64,000 bases of DNA from Aquicoccus porphyridii (GTDB lineage: Bacteria; Pseudomonadota; Alphaproteobacteria; Rhodobacterales; Rhodobacteraceae): assembly GCF_008369105.1 (NCBI RefSeq), contig NZ_VINQ01000006.1, positions 117,006-181,005 on the forward strand, written 5' to 3'. Every line of letters begins with the position of its first letter. Within the stretch, counting starts at the first letter, position 1. Under the pieces are notes generated by a model that ran no database searches, was not told the DNA's origin, and saw only the letters and a list, made by a program, of their open reading frames with translations. This document shows positions 56,275-63,281 of this stretch, in pieces. Made by a program: the position numbers and the translations under genes.

Positions 56275-57322
56275 TGTCCCATCTTTCTCGAATTTCGAAG
56301 TTACGGATAGATTTTTCAACTAAGTCGTTGACTGTCCGCTCAATTCCATGGACGTCAACCCCTTCGTCTATCCATGGCGCAGCGCGGTTAGAAATCTGGT
56401 CAAACAGGTATTCCCACCCGCCGTAGAAGATCCCATAGAGCTCCGCGTCTTCCAGAAGTCGATGAGGCAGGACATCGTTGAAGGAGGCCGTGAGGTCCGG
56501 CAGCTTAAAACGCTGACTCAACGAGGGTAGTTTTCGCGCCGCTAGGGTCGCTTGGAACAGATCGACCATTGGATTTTGATGGCCGCCTAGGAAGTGCTCG
56601 ATCACCTCAACACGTTTGGCCGTCGCGGGGTGGGTGTGGCTGGCTCCATGGTTTGGTGCAATAGCCAAGAGAGACTTCTTGCTGCCCTCGCCTGTATAGC
56701 AGGCGGAAAACAAGTCTGCGAAGTGCTCCATCCTGTGATTTAGATTTGCTTCACGCCAGATTGCAGGATGTAGGTTCGCTGGGGGTGGTCCCGGCTGTGC
56801 GAACAAGAGCGACAACTCGGAAATCTTGTAGTGGTGATCCACAAAATGACCGAGTTCATGAAAGAGTGGGATGCAGAATATTGGCCGGTGTTTAAATGCC
56901 TCCGGCGATCCTATTCGAACCAAGAGGGGCGAGTAACCCTTTGTGTCAAACATATTCAAGGCACGCGCAATATGCGACCACAGGTCCGCAGGGTTAAGGA
57001 AGAACCCAAAGTGTTCGAGCGACGCGCTAGAAATCAACGCGTCATCGTTGATCCACTCTTTGAGCGCTTTGGAAAGTACATACTGAGCCTCATGAGGGGC
57101 GTCATTGGATCGGCTTCCCTTGAGGAACTGCATGACGTGCCACGCATGCTCCTGAAACTGACGCACGACCTCTTCAGGGTAGCTCGCGGCATTTTCAATT
57201 ACATGGACAATCGCCTCGACGGTCCGGGAGGCAAAGTCACGAAAAGCGGGATCGAAGTACGCCGACTTAGATAGCTGCGTATATCTCTCGACTAAAATGT
57301 GCAGATTGACGATTGGCGTCAC
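56258..57322 (-). CDS. Unknown HExxH (gluzincin-like) metalloprotease in the dCTP deaminase operon
   Basis: A 354-residue soluble protein that I cannot place in a named family. The zinc motif HELGH is at residues 155-159, inside a hydrophobic strand (PIFCIPLFHELGHFVDHH). A likely third ligand is E199 in RMEHFADLFSACY, 40 residues on, the gluzincin pattern. Downstream SHTHPATAKRVEVI resembles the HP-x-R element behind the active site of several zincins. The first 150 residues are helical, with no signal or membrane segment, so it acts in the cytoplasm. The GTG start at 57322 has GGAGG at ideal distance. It overlaps both neighbouring genes, showing one co-translated unit. Confidence 0.8.
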   Translation of the reverse strand: MTPIVNLHILVERYTQLSKSAYFDPAFRDFASRTVEAIVHVIENAASYPEEVVRQFQEHAWHVMQFLKGSRSNDAPHEAQYVLSKALKEWINDDALISSASLEHFGFFLNPADLWSHIARALNMFDTKGYSPLLVRIGSPEAFKHRPIFCIPLFHELGHFVDHHYKISELSLLFAQPGPPPANLHPAIWREANLNHRMEHFADLFSACYTGEGSKKSLLAIAPNHGASHTHPATAKRVEVIEHFLGGHQNPMVDLFQATLAARKLPSLSQRFKLPDLTASFNDVLPHRLLEDAELYGIFYGGWEYLFDQISNRAAPWIDEGVDVHGIERTVNDLVEKSIRNFEIRERWDSVVTN

Positions 57323-57632
57323 AATCCGCCTCCAAGTTGCTTAAAGCATTCTGGGCGGCTGCACTCGCAATGTCATCCTCTTTCAGGATTTCTTCGACAG
57401 CGCTGCGAAGGTCATCATTGGTCGAGAGTTTCACCGCCAGCGAAACAGCATCCGGCAGCGCGGTCGGTGCTGATGCAGCTGGATCGCGCAGGAGATCAAG
57501 CGTCTGTGTGAGCACATCCTTCAAGTAGTTCTTCAAGCTCTCGGGGTATTTTTCGCCCCGTGCTTCAAGCAACAAAACGAGCTTGATGGTTTCGAGGGGG
57601 TGCTCAGAAGTAGGCGAAGCTGCGGCTAACAT
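57267..57632 (-). CDS. Small helical protein, first gene of the dCTP deaminase/protease operon
   Basis: A 121-residue protein with no recognisable family, no signal peptide and no membrane segment. It is almost entirely helical (LETIKLVLLLEARGEKYPES, then LKNYLKDVLTQTLDLLRD). The ATG follows a perfect GGGGAG. Its last 56 bases overlap the protease gene, so the two are translationally coupled. A palindrome and direct repeats just upstream suggest an operator. It could be a regulator, inhibitor, or target of the protease; the sequence does not decide. Confidence 0.75.
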   Translation of the reverse strand: MLAAASPTSEHPLETIKLVLLLEARGEKYPESLKNYLKDVLTQTLDLLRDPAASAPTALPDAVSLAVKLSTNDDLRSAVEEILKEDDIASAAAQNALSNLEADCDANRQSAHFSREIYAAI

Positions 57633-57644
57633 TTTTGTCTCCCC

Positions 57645-57676
57645 TGATTCGTGTACTGTGAATCAAGTGGTGAATC
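57645..57676 (-). promoter_or_regulatory. Operator-like repeats upstream of the three-gene operon
   Basis: A palindrome TGATTC-N9-GAATCA (57645-57665) overlaps two direct GTGAATC repeats 12 bases apart (57658-57664 and 57670-57676). On the minus strand a TTGACC (-35-like, 57678-57683) precedes them, though no good -10 is visible. All of this lies 13-51 bases upstream of the first start codon, the right place for a repressor of this operon. Confidence 0.5.
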
Positions 57677-57724
57677 GGGTCAACTCGTCTGTCTCAAAAA
57701 ATCGAGTGACCGCGCGCGAATTTG

Positions 57725-58087
57725 CTAGTGGATGGTCGCCCGGTCACTCTCGAACACTGCCCAGCTTGCCCGGAAGAAGCCGTAGGCCACCAAGGCATCG
57801 TGCGAGAAGGTCGCCACGCCGATCCGCGCCCCGACCTCGGGCGCGCGGGCCATGTCCGCCCAGACGACACGCCGCCCGACGCGGCGGGAGAGCAACCCAA
57901 ACAGGCCGCCCAACCGAGCGGCGGGGACGCCATAGAAGCGGGCGAAGCGCACCACGTCAGCGGGGGTCGGCCAGCCGTCTCCCTCCGGGTCATAGGCGGC
58001 CCATTCGAGCAGCGCCTGATGGGCGAGCCGTGTGGGTTCATCGAAGACGATGCCGTAACCGTCCACGATCCGCTGGTCGCGGGTCAT
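57725..58087 (-). CDS. Phage-like hypothetical protein, 120 residues
   Basis: A 120-residue protein without a recognised domain. It contains WPTPADVVRFARFYGVPAAR, a possible helix-turn-helix-like stretch, and several aromatic residues. It overlaps the preceding 267-residue gene by 4 bases (ATGA) and shares its high GC and codon use, so it belongs to the phage module downstream of the terminase. No function is proposed. Confidence 0.65.
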   Translation of the reverse strand: MTRDQRIVDGYGIVFDEPTRLAHQALLEWAAYDPEGDGWPTPADVVRFARFYGVPAARLGGLFGLLSRRVGRRVVWADMARAPEVGARIGVATFSHDALVAYGFFRASWAVFESDRATIH

Positions 58088-58887
58088 TCGCCGCCCTCCA
58101 ACGCTGCAATGTCGCGCTCAGCCAGCGCCGATGCGATGCGCGCCGTGGCGTTCCGGCGGCCCGATGCGAACTCGCGGTCAGCATTCAGGGCGCGCTGCTG
58201 CGCCTGCTTCACCGAGGCGATGGCTGCCCGGGCCTGCCCTACATCCGCGCCCACCAGCCGCTCGGCCAGCTCCACCGGCGAGACGGCGCGGCCCTTGCGC
58301 GGCATCCGGTCGAGCAGCGCGGCGACGGCGGCGCCAAGCACCCGGTCCTCGGTCGCCACGGCCAGCACTGCCGCCGTCTTCAGCTCAGCCGGGCCAGCGC
58401 CCGAAAGCTGCGCCATGTGGTTGGTGCGCTTGTCGCCGCCGATCCCGGTGCGGGCCAGCGCGACCACGGGCGAAGCCCACAGAGCCTCGGATGCAGAGAG
58501 GCCCGAGGCCAGCGCATTGAGCTGGCGCAGGATCGCCCAGCGGTCATCGTCGGAACTCTCGCGCAAGTCGGCCCGGGCCTTCACGCCCATCTTGCGCCCA
58601 GCATTCTCGGCATCGAGCTTGCCGAACCCCGCCCGGCGGGCGCTGTCGGCGGCGTCCTGCCCCTGCTTCTGGATCGCGGCTTCCAGCCGGTCGATCATTG
58701 CGCGGTGCTTCTCCTCAAGGCGAGTGGCCGTGGCCGCCGCATCGGCCAGCTCGGGCAGGCCATAGAGGGTGCCCGCCGGGGGCAAGGTCGGGGGATTGTC
58801 GGTGGTGGAGATGGTGGCTTCCATTGTCGGCTCCTGTCTAGGTGTCACGGGGCCGACGCGCTGCCACTGCGCTGTCAGGGTCGCCAT
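58084..58887 (-). CDS. Phage-like hypothetical protein, 267 residues
   Basis: An alanine-rich, mostly helical protein with a likely coiled coil at residues 55-80 (ATRLEEKHRAMIDRLEAAIQ) and a C-terminal helical region. The ATG at 58887 has AGGAAAGGGG just upstream and a TATAGT (-10-like) about 20 bases away in the shared bipartite element. A downstream ATG at 58824 with CAGGAG is also possible. It lies after TerL in the packaging module, where portal, scaffold or minor structural genes are usual, but I see no diagnostic motif. Confidence 0.7.
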   Translation of the reverse strand: MATLTAQWQRVGPVTPRQEPTMEATISTTDNPPTLPPAGTLYGLPELADAAATATRLEEKHRAMIDRLEAAIQKQGQDAADSARRAGFGKLDAENAGRKMGVKARADLRESSDDDRWAILRQLNALASGLSASEALWASPVVALARTGIGGDKRTNHMAQLSGAGPAELKTAAVLAVATEDRVLGAAVAALLDRMPRKGRAVSPVELAERLVGADVGQARAAIASVKQAQQRALNADREFASGRRNATARIASALAERDIAALEGGE

Positions 58888-58906
58888 CGCCCCTTTCCTG
58901 CGGACA

Positions 58907-58952
58907 ACTATAACTTGAACGCCATGCGCCTCAGAGCGCTATTACTTGTTGC
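58907..58952. repeat. 46-bp bipartite element, copy 2 (ACTATAACTTGAAC-N22-TACTTGTTGC)
   Basis: It lies between the divergent 267-residue phage gene and the HEPN gene. The outer blocks match copy 1 (61088-61133): 12 of 14 bases in the first block and 10 of 10 in the second, with exactly 22 bases between in both, while the middle is unrelated. On the minus strand it shows TATAGT 20-25 bases before the phage start codon. Confidence 0.7.
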
Positions 58953-59010
58953 GAAAGTGCGAACATTCGCGTCCACTGAGTCCAGCATCTAAGAAATTTG
59001 GACGGTTTCA

Positions 59011-59694
59011 ATGGCCAGCAAAGCAAGGGCTGCCTTCGATAAGAACGCCAAAGATATTGAACGGCTTCTTAAGGTTCACGAAGAAATCGGCGGCACCGGG
59101 CCTGGGCGGCGCTATGGTCTCGAAGTATTGAACAAATCCGCAATAGTTCTGATTACTGCGTTTTGGGAGGCATATTGTGAAGACGTGGCAGCGGAAGGTC
59201 TGGCACACATCATAAAACATGCGAAAACGGCGGATGCCCTACCCACGGAACTCAAGAAGCTTGTTGCGAAAAAGTTGAAGAAAGAAGCTCACGAACTCGA
59301 AGTGTGGAAAATCGCCGATGAAGGCTGGCGCGCTTATTTGACTGTGCATTTGGAACAGCTAAAGGAAGAACGGGACCGAAGGCTGAATACTCCAAAGACT
59401 GATCAAATCAATGAGCTTTTCAAGACGGCTGTTGGAATAGAAAAAATGTCGAGCCATTGGTATTGGCCGAAGAAAATGAAGGCAGACAGAGCGACCCAAA
59501 AATTGGACGAATATGTTACGCTGCGGGGGGCGATTGCCCATCGAGGTCAACACGACACGAGCGTCACTAAGAAGAACGTGACCGACTATTTTGAGTTCGT
59601 GCAAGCTCTCGTAGGGAAGACCGGAGGGCAAGTAAACACGCACGTAAAGAAGGTGACGGGCAAACCTCTTTGGTTGCCCAAAAAAACTAAATAA
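59011..59694 (+). CDS. RiboL-PSP-HEPN-type RNase (likely abortive-infection or toxin protein)
   Basis: A 227-residue protein. The HEPN active motif R-x4-H is R172 to H177 in TLRGAIAHRGQ. Upstream are the family segments YGLEVLNKSAIVLITAFWEAY (around residues 35-55) and the helical middle part. HEPN proteins with this motif are metal-independent RNases used in defence and toxin systems. The gene is AT-richer than its neighbours and runs against the phage genes; its last 8 bases overlap the terL stop. No antitoxin gene is visible beside it. The family name is from memory of this motif set. Confidence 0.82.
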   Translation: MASKARAAFDKNAKDIERLLKVHEEIGGTGPGRRYGLEVLNKSAIVLITAFWEAYCEDVAAEGLAHIIKHAKTADALPTELKKLVAKKLKKEAHELEVWKIADEGWRAYLTVHLEQLKEERDRRLNTPKTDQINELFKTAVGIEKMSSHWYWPKKMKADRATQKLDEYVTLRGAIAHRGQHDTSVTKKNVTDYFEFVQALVGKTGGQVNTHVKKVTGKPLWLPKKTK

Positions 59695-61081
59695 CCCGGC
59701 GGATCAGGCGCGGCGGCTCGGTGCTGACGAGGTAGCTTGCGGCGTCCAGCGCGTGGTCCGGCCCGTCCGTCTGACAGTCTTCGGGGTTGCGCTGCGAGCG
59801 ACCCAGGTACGGCACGGTGTTCAGGAAGTAGGTGCAGCGGGCCGAGACAAAGAGCCCGGGCCGGGTGCCGTCTCCCGCCGCCTGCATCAGCTCGCGAAGC
59901 TTCGGCAGTCGGGCTGTGCGCCGCCCCTTCACCGAGGGCCAGAAGTGGACGCCCTCCTGCCGGAACAAGTCCGACACCGCCGCCTGATCCGAGGCCTGAG
60001 AGGCGAACTGCGCGCAGTCTAGGATGCCCGAGGCACGGCGCGGCGGGATGCCCCACTGCGCGAGAGCTTCGAGGATGTCGGCGGCGACCTCGGAGACCGG
60101 CGCGCGAGTGCCCCTGTTCAGGTCTTCGGGATAAGCGGTGTGGACCTCATCGAAGATGAAGAAGGACCCCTTCGGCATGAAGGTGCCTGACACCTCCGCC
60201 CCCGGTGAGATCGCCGCGAACAGGACCACCGCCGGGGCCGTGGTGCCCCAGTCGCAGGAGTAACGGATTGCCCAGTTGAGGGGCTGGCTGAAAGGCCGGT
60301 CGGCTGGATCTGGCGGCGCGACCACATTGCGCGCCTCATCGAACACGCCCCCGAAGTAGTCACCGGCAACGGCAGTCCAGTCACCGTCAATCCACGCCTG
60401 CGCAAGGCCCGGGTCAACCTTGGCGATGGCGGCGAGCTGAGCGCCGTACTCCTCCGGCAGGCGGGGGTTGTCGGTCAGCTTCGACGGGCAGCGGACATAG
60501 GTGCGCCCCGAGACGGGATCGGTGACGGGTGCCCATGCAGGCCGCCCGAAGATGAAGCGTTTGGCGATGGCGGCGTGGCCCGGGCCGCCCGGATTCGCGG
60601 TCATGATGAACCGGCATGGCACGCCCGACGCAGACCGGAGGCAGCCGCGCAGGAAGTCGAACATGCTCAGGTCGGCATACTGCCCGACCTCCTCGGCCAC
60701 GATGCAGTCGAAACTCTTGCCCTGTAGCGGCAGGAGGTCCTTGTGCGCTTCGAGGTTTCGCAGCTCGACATAGGCCCCGTTCGGCAGCCGGAAGACGTGC
60801 TCATTCGCGTTGTGTCGGGCGGCTGTGCCGTAGCGAAGCCGGAAGATGGACAGCAATTCATGCTCAAGCTCGGAGAGCGCGCCCTGCGTCCGGCGGGTGA
60901 TGAGGGTGCGCGACTGTGCGCCCCAACGCTCGGCCCGGCGGAAGACCTCAAGGATCGCGGCATAGGTCTTGCCACCACCACGCCCGCCGTCCAGCAGCAG
61001 GTCCCATTCGAGGGGCAGCGACAGGACGCGCGCCTGAAACAGCGTGGGAGCAATGTCGATGGTGGCGGTGTTCTGCATCAT
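59687..61081 (-). CDS. Phage terminase large subunit TerL
   Basis: About 464 residues. ATPase part: Walker A GGRGGGKT (residues 32-39), Walker B FDCIVAEE (about 124-131) and the coupling motif FIMTANPGGPGHAAIAKRF. Nuclease part: the acidic residues in YSCDWGTTAPAVVLF, GILDCAQFAS and GPDHALDAASYL. It cuts and pumps phage DNA into the head. The frame extends to 61177, but a start at 61081 (or 61078) matches the family; TATAGT stands only 6 bases before it, so the transcript may be nearly leaderless. Its TerS-like partner is 1.2 kb upstream, separated by cargo genes. Confidence 0.93.
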   Translation of the reverse strand: MMQNTATIDIAPTLFQARVLSLPLEWDLLLDGGRGGGKTYAAILEVFRRAERWGAQSRTLITRRTQGALSELEHELLSIFRLRYGTAARHNANEHVFRLPNGAYVELRNLEAHKDLLPLQGKSFDCIVAEEVGQYADLSMFDFLRGCLRSASGVPCRFIMTANPGGPGHAAIAKRFIFGRPAWAPVTDPVSGRTYVRCPSKLTDNPRLPEEYGAQLAAIAKVDPGLAQAWIDGDWTAVAGDYFGGVFDEARNVVAPPDPADRPFSQPLNWAIRYSCDWGTTAPAVVLFAAISPGAEVSGTFMPKGSFFIFDEVHTAYPEDLNRGTRAPVSEVAADILEALAQWGIPPRRASGILDCAQFASQASDQAAVSDLFRQEGVHFWPSVKGRRTARLPKLRELMQAAGDGTRPGLFVSARCTYFLNTVPYLGRSQRNPEDCQTDGPDHALDAASYLVSTEPPRLIRRVI

Positions 61082-61087
61082 GGGGTT

Positions 61088-61133
61088 ACTATAGCTGGAA
61101 CAATGGCTTGCCGCCCCGGGAGATACTTGTTGC
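61088..61133. repeat. 46-bp bipartite element, copy 1 (ACTATAGCTGGAAC-N22-TACTTGTTGC)
   Basis: It lies between terL (leftward) and the DUF6998-like gene (rightward). It has the same outer blocks and the same 22-base spacing as 58907-58952. The ACTATA block reads TATAGT toward terL. The TACTTGTTGC block overlaps the presumed TTG start of the rightward gene. Confidence 0.7.
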
Positions 61134-61615
61134 CTGACCTTACCCAGATGACCGCCGCCGAACTCCTCGCGCTCCATGCCCAGATAGGCGAAGAGCTGCG
61201 GGCGCGCGGTGTCGTGCGCAGTGCCAACAATCCGACCGGCGACCTAGCCGAACACCTGTTCTGCGCCGCCTTCGGCTGGGCTCAGGCCCCGAACTCTGAG
61301 CGGGGATACGACGCGACCGGGCCGGACGGGACGCGCTTCCAGATCAAGGGGCGCCGGGTGCACCGGCGCAACCCGTCGCGCCAGCTGTCAGCTATCCGCG
61401 ACCTTGCGGGCGGGCACTTCGACGTGCTGGCGGGCGTGATCTTTGATGATGACTTCTGCGTGGTCAGGGCGGCGCTGATCCCGCGCGGCGTGGTGGAGGC
61501 ACGGTCAACCTATGTCGCCCATACCAACAGCCACAAATTCATCCTGCGGGAGGACGTTTGGTCAGCGCCCGGGGTGCGCGACGTGACTGCCGAGGTCGCG
61601 GTGGCGATGCCCTAG
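61130..61615 (+). CDS. DUF6998-like protein, possible nuclease fold
   Basis: About 161 residues. NPTGDLAEHLFCAAFGWAQA, then NSERGYDATGPDGTRFQIKG and RRVHRRNPSRQLSAIRDL, match what I recall of DUF6998. The arrangement GYDA...RFQIKG resembles the D...QxK core of PD-(D/E)xK nucleases, though catalysis is not proven. I chose the TTG at 61130 because GGGAG lies 7 bases ahead; an ATG at 61103 would lie inside the bipartite element, and an ATG at 61148 is a later option. It runs against the packaging genes and ends at a bidirectional terminator. Confidence 0.7.
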   Translation: MPDLTQMTAAELLALHAQIGEELRARGVVRSANNPTGDLAEHLFCAAFGWAQAPNSERGYDATGPDGTRFQIKGRRVHRRNPSRQLSAIRDLAGGHFDVLAGVIFDDDFCVVRAALIPRGVVEARSTYVAHTNSHKFILREDVWSAPGVRDVTAEVAVAMP

Positions 61616-61627
61616 CCCAAAAAAGAT

Positions 61628-61653
61628 GAGCGGGCTCCCGAAGGAGCCCGCTC
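61628..61653. terminator. Bidirectional terminator between convergent cargo genes
   Basis: A perfect 11-bp stem GAGCGGGCTCC-CGAA-GGAGCCCGCTC with an ultra-stable tetraloop lies 12 bases after the DUF6998-like stop. On the minus strand it is followed by ATCTTTTTT, a good T run, so it also ends the leftward 119-residue gene and would block read-through from terS into terL. Confidence 0.85.
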
Positions 61654-61757
61654 TGTTTGATATAGAGCGCAAGGCGCTCTTTCGATTTAGAACCTGGTAT
61701 GCCCTTGCGGGTTTGCCAGTGAATCAGCCTACTTGGACGAAGTGGCGGTCTGTCAAA

Positions 61758-62114
61758 TTACGGCTTTTCGTCACTTTTCGGCTCCGTAGACAAAGGCTGG
61801 AATTCAGAACCAATTGAGGAACTCAACCCAACCTTTAATGCACGCTGCACTTCTTTGACAGCGGCGACTAAATGCTTTTCATCAGATGGAACCACCAAGG
61901 AGATTTTCACCTCCACGCCGATCAAACCATTCGTGTGACCGACTGTCGTGGCCGAAGGGGAATTGAGCATACCGCATTCGCATCCACCTTCCTTGCTGCG
62001 TTGGCTGTCAACGTTTGACCGCCGCCACTGAGATATCCGGTCATAGACCGGTATTCCCGCCGCCGCTGCTCCTATGATCGTGGCAACTGCTGCCGCGATC
62101 ATAAGGAGCTCCAT
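61758..62114 (-). CDS. Small membrane protein, cargo of the phage module
   Basis: A 118-residue protein with one N-terminal membrane segment (LLMIAAAVATIIGAAAAGIP) and a polar tail with a Cys pair (CECG). It has no known family. AAGGG precedes the ATG at 62114; a GTG at 62117 is adjacent. It lies between terS and terL, is less GC-rich than either, and converges on the DUF6998-like gene. The 128-bp gap to its right (62115-62242) is AT-rich with a T8 run and holds no gene. Confidence 0.6.
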   Translation of the reverse strand: MELLMIAAAVATIIGAAAAGIPVYDRISQWRRSNVDSQRSKEGGCECGMLNSPSATTVGHTNGLIGVEVKISLVVPSDEKHLVAAVKEVQRALKVGLSSSIGSEFQPLSTEPKSDEKP

Positions 62115-62242
62115 CACTAGCCCTTGCAGTCCTCATTGCTTTTGCGCATAGAAAACTCCGAGACTACGACTACGAGCCTTGTAAATATTGGATAGCACTG
62201 CTCTCTTTTCAAGTTTTTTTTGCAGCCGGAGCCTAGAACTGC

Positions 62243-62686
62243 TCAATCAGGTTCTTTCGAAGGCGTCACGTCCACCATCTTGCGGTAGTCCTCGGGCGTC
62301 ATGGCGGAGGGGAGGTTGATGTTGACCTGCACGGCACTACCGCCGCCCTCCAAGGGCTCGCCCTCGCGGTACGAATGGCGGGCCTTCAACAGGAACATGC
62401 CCGCGATCACGTTGCCTTCCATCGCCGTCTCGTAAAGCTTCGCCACCAGCGCGTCATGCTCTTTGGCCCTCCCCCGGTCCAGCGCCTCCTGAACCTCAGG
62501 CTGGCGCTCGCGCACGTTTCGGAATGCATCCTTGCCCATGCGCAGGGCCTTGGCGATGGTGGCGACGGCAACGCCCCGGGCAGCCAGTTCCTCGACCACC
62601 TTCAAGCCACGCCGGCCAACGCGCCACTCGCTCTTGCCGGCGTCATTCACGACGCGCCGGGCGGGGATTTCAGGCTTGGCTTCCAT
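62243..62686 (-). CDS. Terminase small subunit-like DNA-binding protein
   Basis: A 147-residue protein. The middle part is a helix-turn-helix (LAARGVAVATIAKALRMGKD, then AFRNVRERQPEVQEALDRGR), followed by EHDALVAKLYETAMEGNVIA and GMFLLKARHSYREGE, a pattern common in TerS proteins of alphaproteobacterial phages. It would recognise the packaging site and deliver DNA to TerL. It overlaps the recombinase gene by 17 bases. Confidence 0.8.
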   Translation of the reverse strand: MEAKPEIPARRVVNDAGKSEWRVGRRGLKVVEELAARGVAVATIAKALRMGKDAFRNVRERQPEVQEALDRGRAKEHDALVAKLYETAMEGNVIAGMFLLKARHSYREGEPLEGGGSAVQVNINLPSAMTPEDYRKMVDVTPSKEPD

Positions 62687-63275
62687 GCGCCTCCTCCTTC
62701 ATCTCATTGGCGATCCGCTGCACGACAGACTTGCCCACGCGCAGCTCCGCCGCGATCTTGTTGATGCCTAGGCCCTGCGACCGGAGCGAGCGGATTGCCT
62801 CGCAGGTGCCGTCGCCCGTCTCTGGCCGACCGAACCTGACGCCCCGAAGCCGGGCACGGACGATCCCGGCGTGGGTGCGCTCGACAATCATGTCACGCTC
62901 GAATGCCGCGAAGACCGAGGCCATGCCCAAGAGCGCGCGGCCCGCTGGGGTGGTGGTGTCCACCGCCTCGCGGTCAAGGTAGAGGTCGCAGCCGATCTGC
63001 CGCACCTCCTCGAAAAGGGCCGCGAGGTTGGCGAGGCTGCGCCCGAGGCGCGACACGTCAACAGCGGCGATCAGGTCAAAGCGCCGCCGCCGGGCGTCGG
63101 CCATCATCCGGTCAAGCGCCGGGCGCGAGCGGCTGGCGCCGGATGCCGTATCGACATACTCCTGCACTACGTCCCACCCGGCCCGCTCGGCCACCTCCCG
63201 CAGCCGGACGAGTTGGTTCTCAGTGGTCTGGCCCCCGGTGCTGACCCGGGCATAGATCGCCACGCGCTTCGCCAT
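62670..63275 (-). CDS. Serine recombinase (resolvase/invertase family)
   Basis: A 201-residue recombinase. The nucleophile is S12 in IYARVSTGGQTTENQ. The catalytic arginines lie in DVSRLGRSLANL. The long E-helix follows (ALLGMASVFAAFERDMIVER), and the C-terminal helix-turn-helix is LGINKIAAELRVGKSVVQRI. The size is that of small resolvases and invertases, not of the large serine integrases, so it more likely inverts or resolves DNA than integrates the element. I prefer the ATG at 63275 (AGGAG 8 bases ahead); one at 63281 is possible. Confidence 0.92.
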   Translation of the reverse strand: MAKRVAIYARVSTGGQTTENQLVRLREVAERAGWDVVQEYVDTASGASRSRPALDRMMADARRRRFDLIAAVDVSRLGRSLANLAALFEEVRQIGCDLYLDREAVDTTTPAGRALLGMASVFAAFERDMIVERTHAGIVRARLRGVRFGRPETGDGTCEAIRSLRSQGLGINKIAAELRVGKSVVQRIANEMKEEAHGSQA

Positions 63276-63281
63276 CTCCAT

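Noticed and set aside
56275..56319. TTG start for the dCTP deaminase gene
   Set aside because: No ribosome site and 62 bases of overlap with the protease gene; the GTG at 56274 fits the family start better, although it is not proven.
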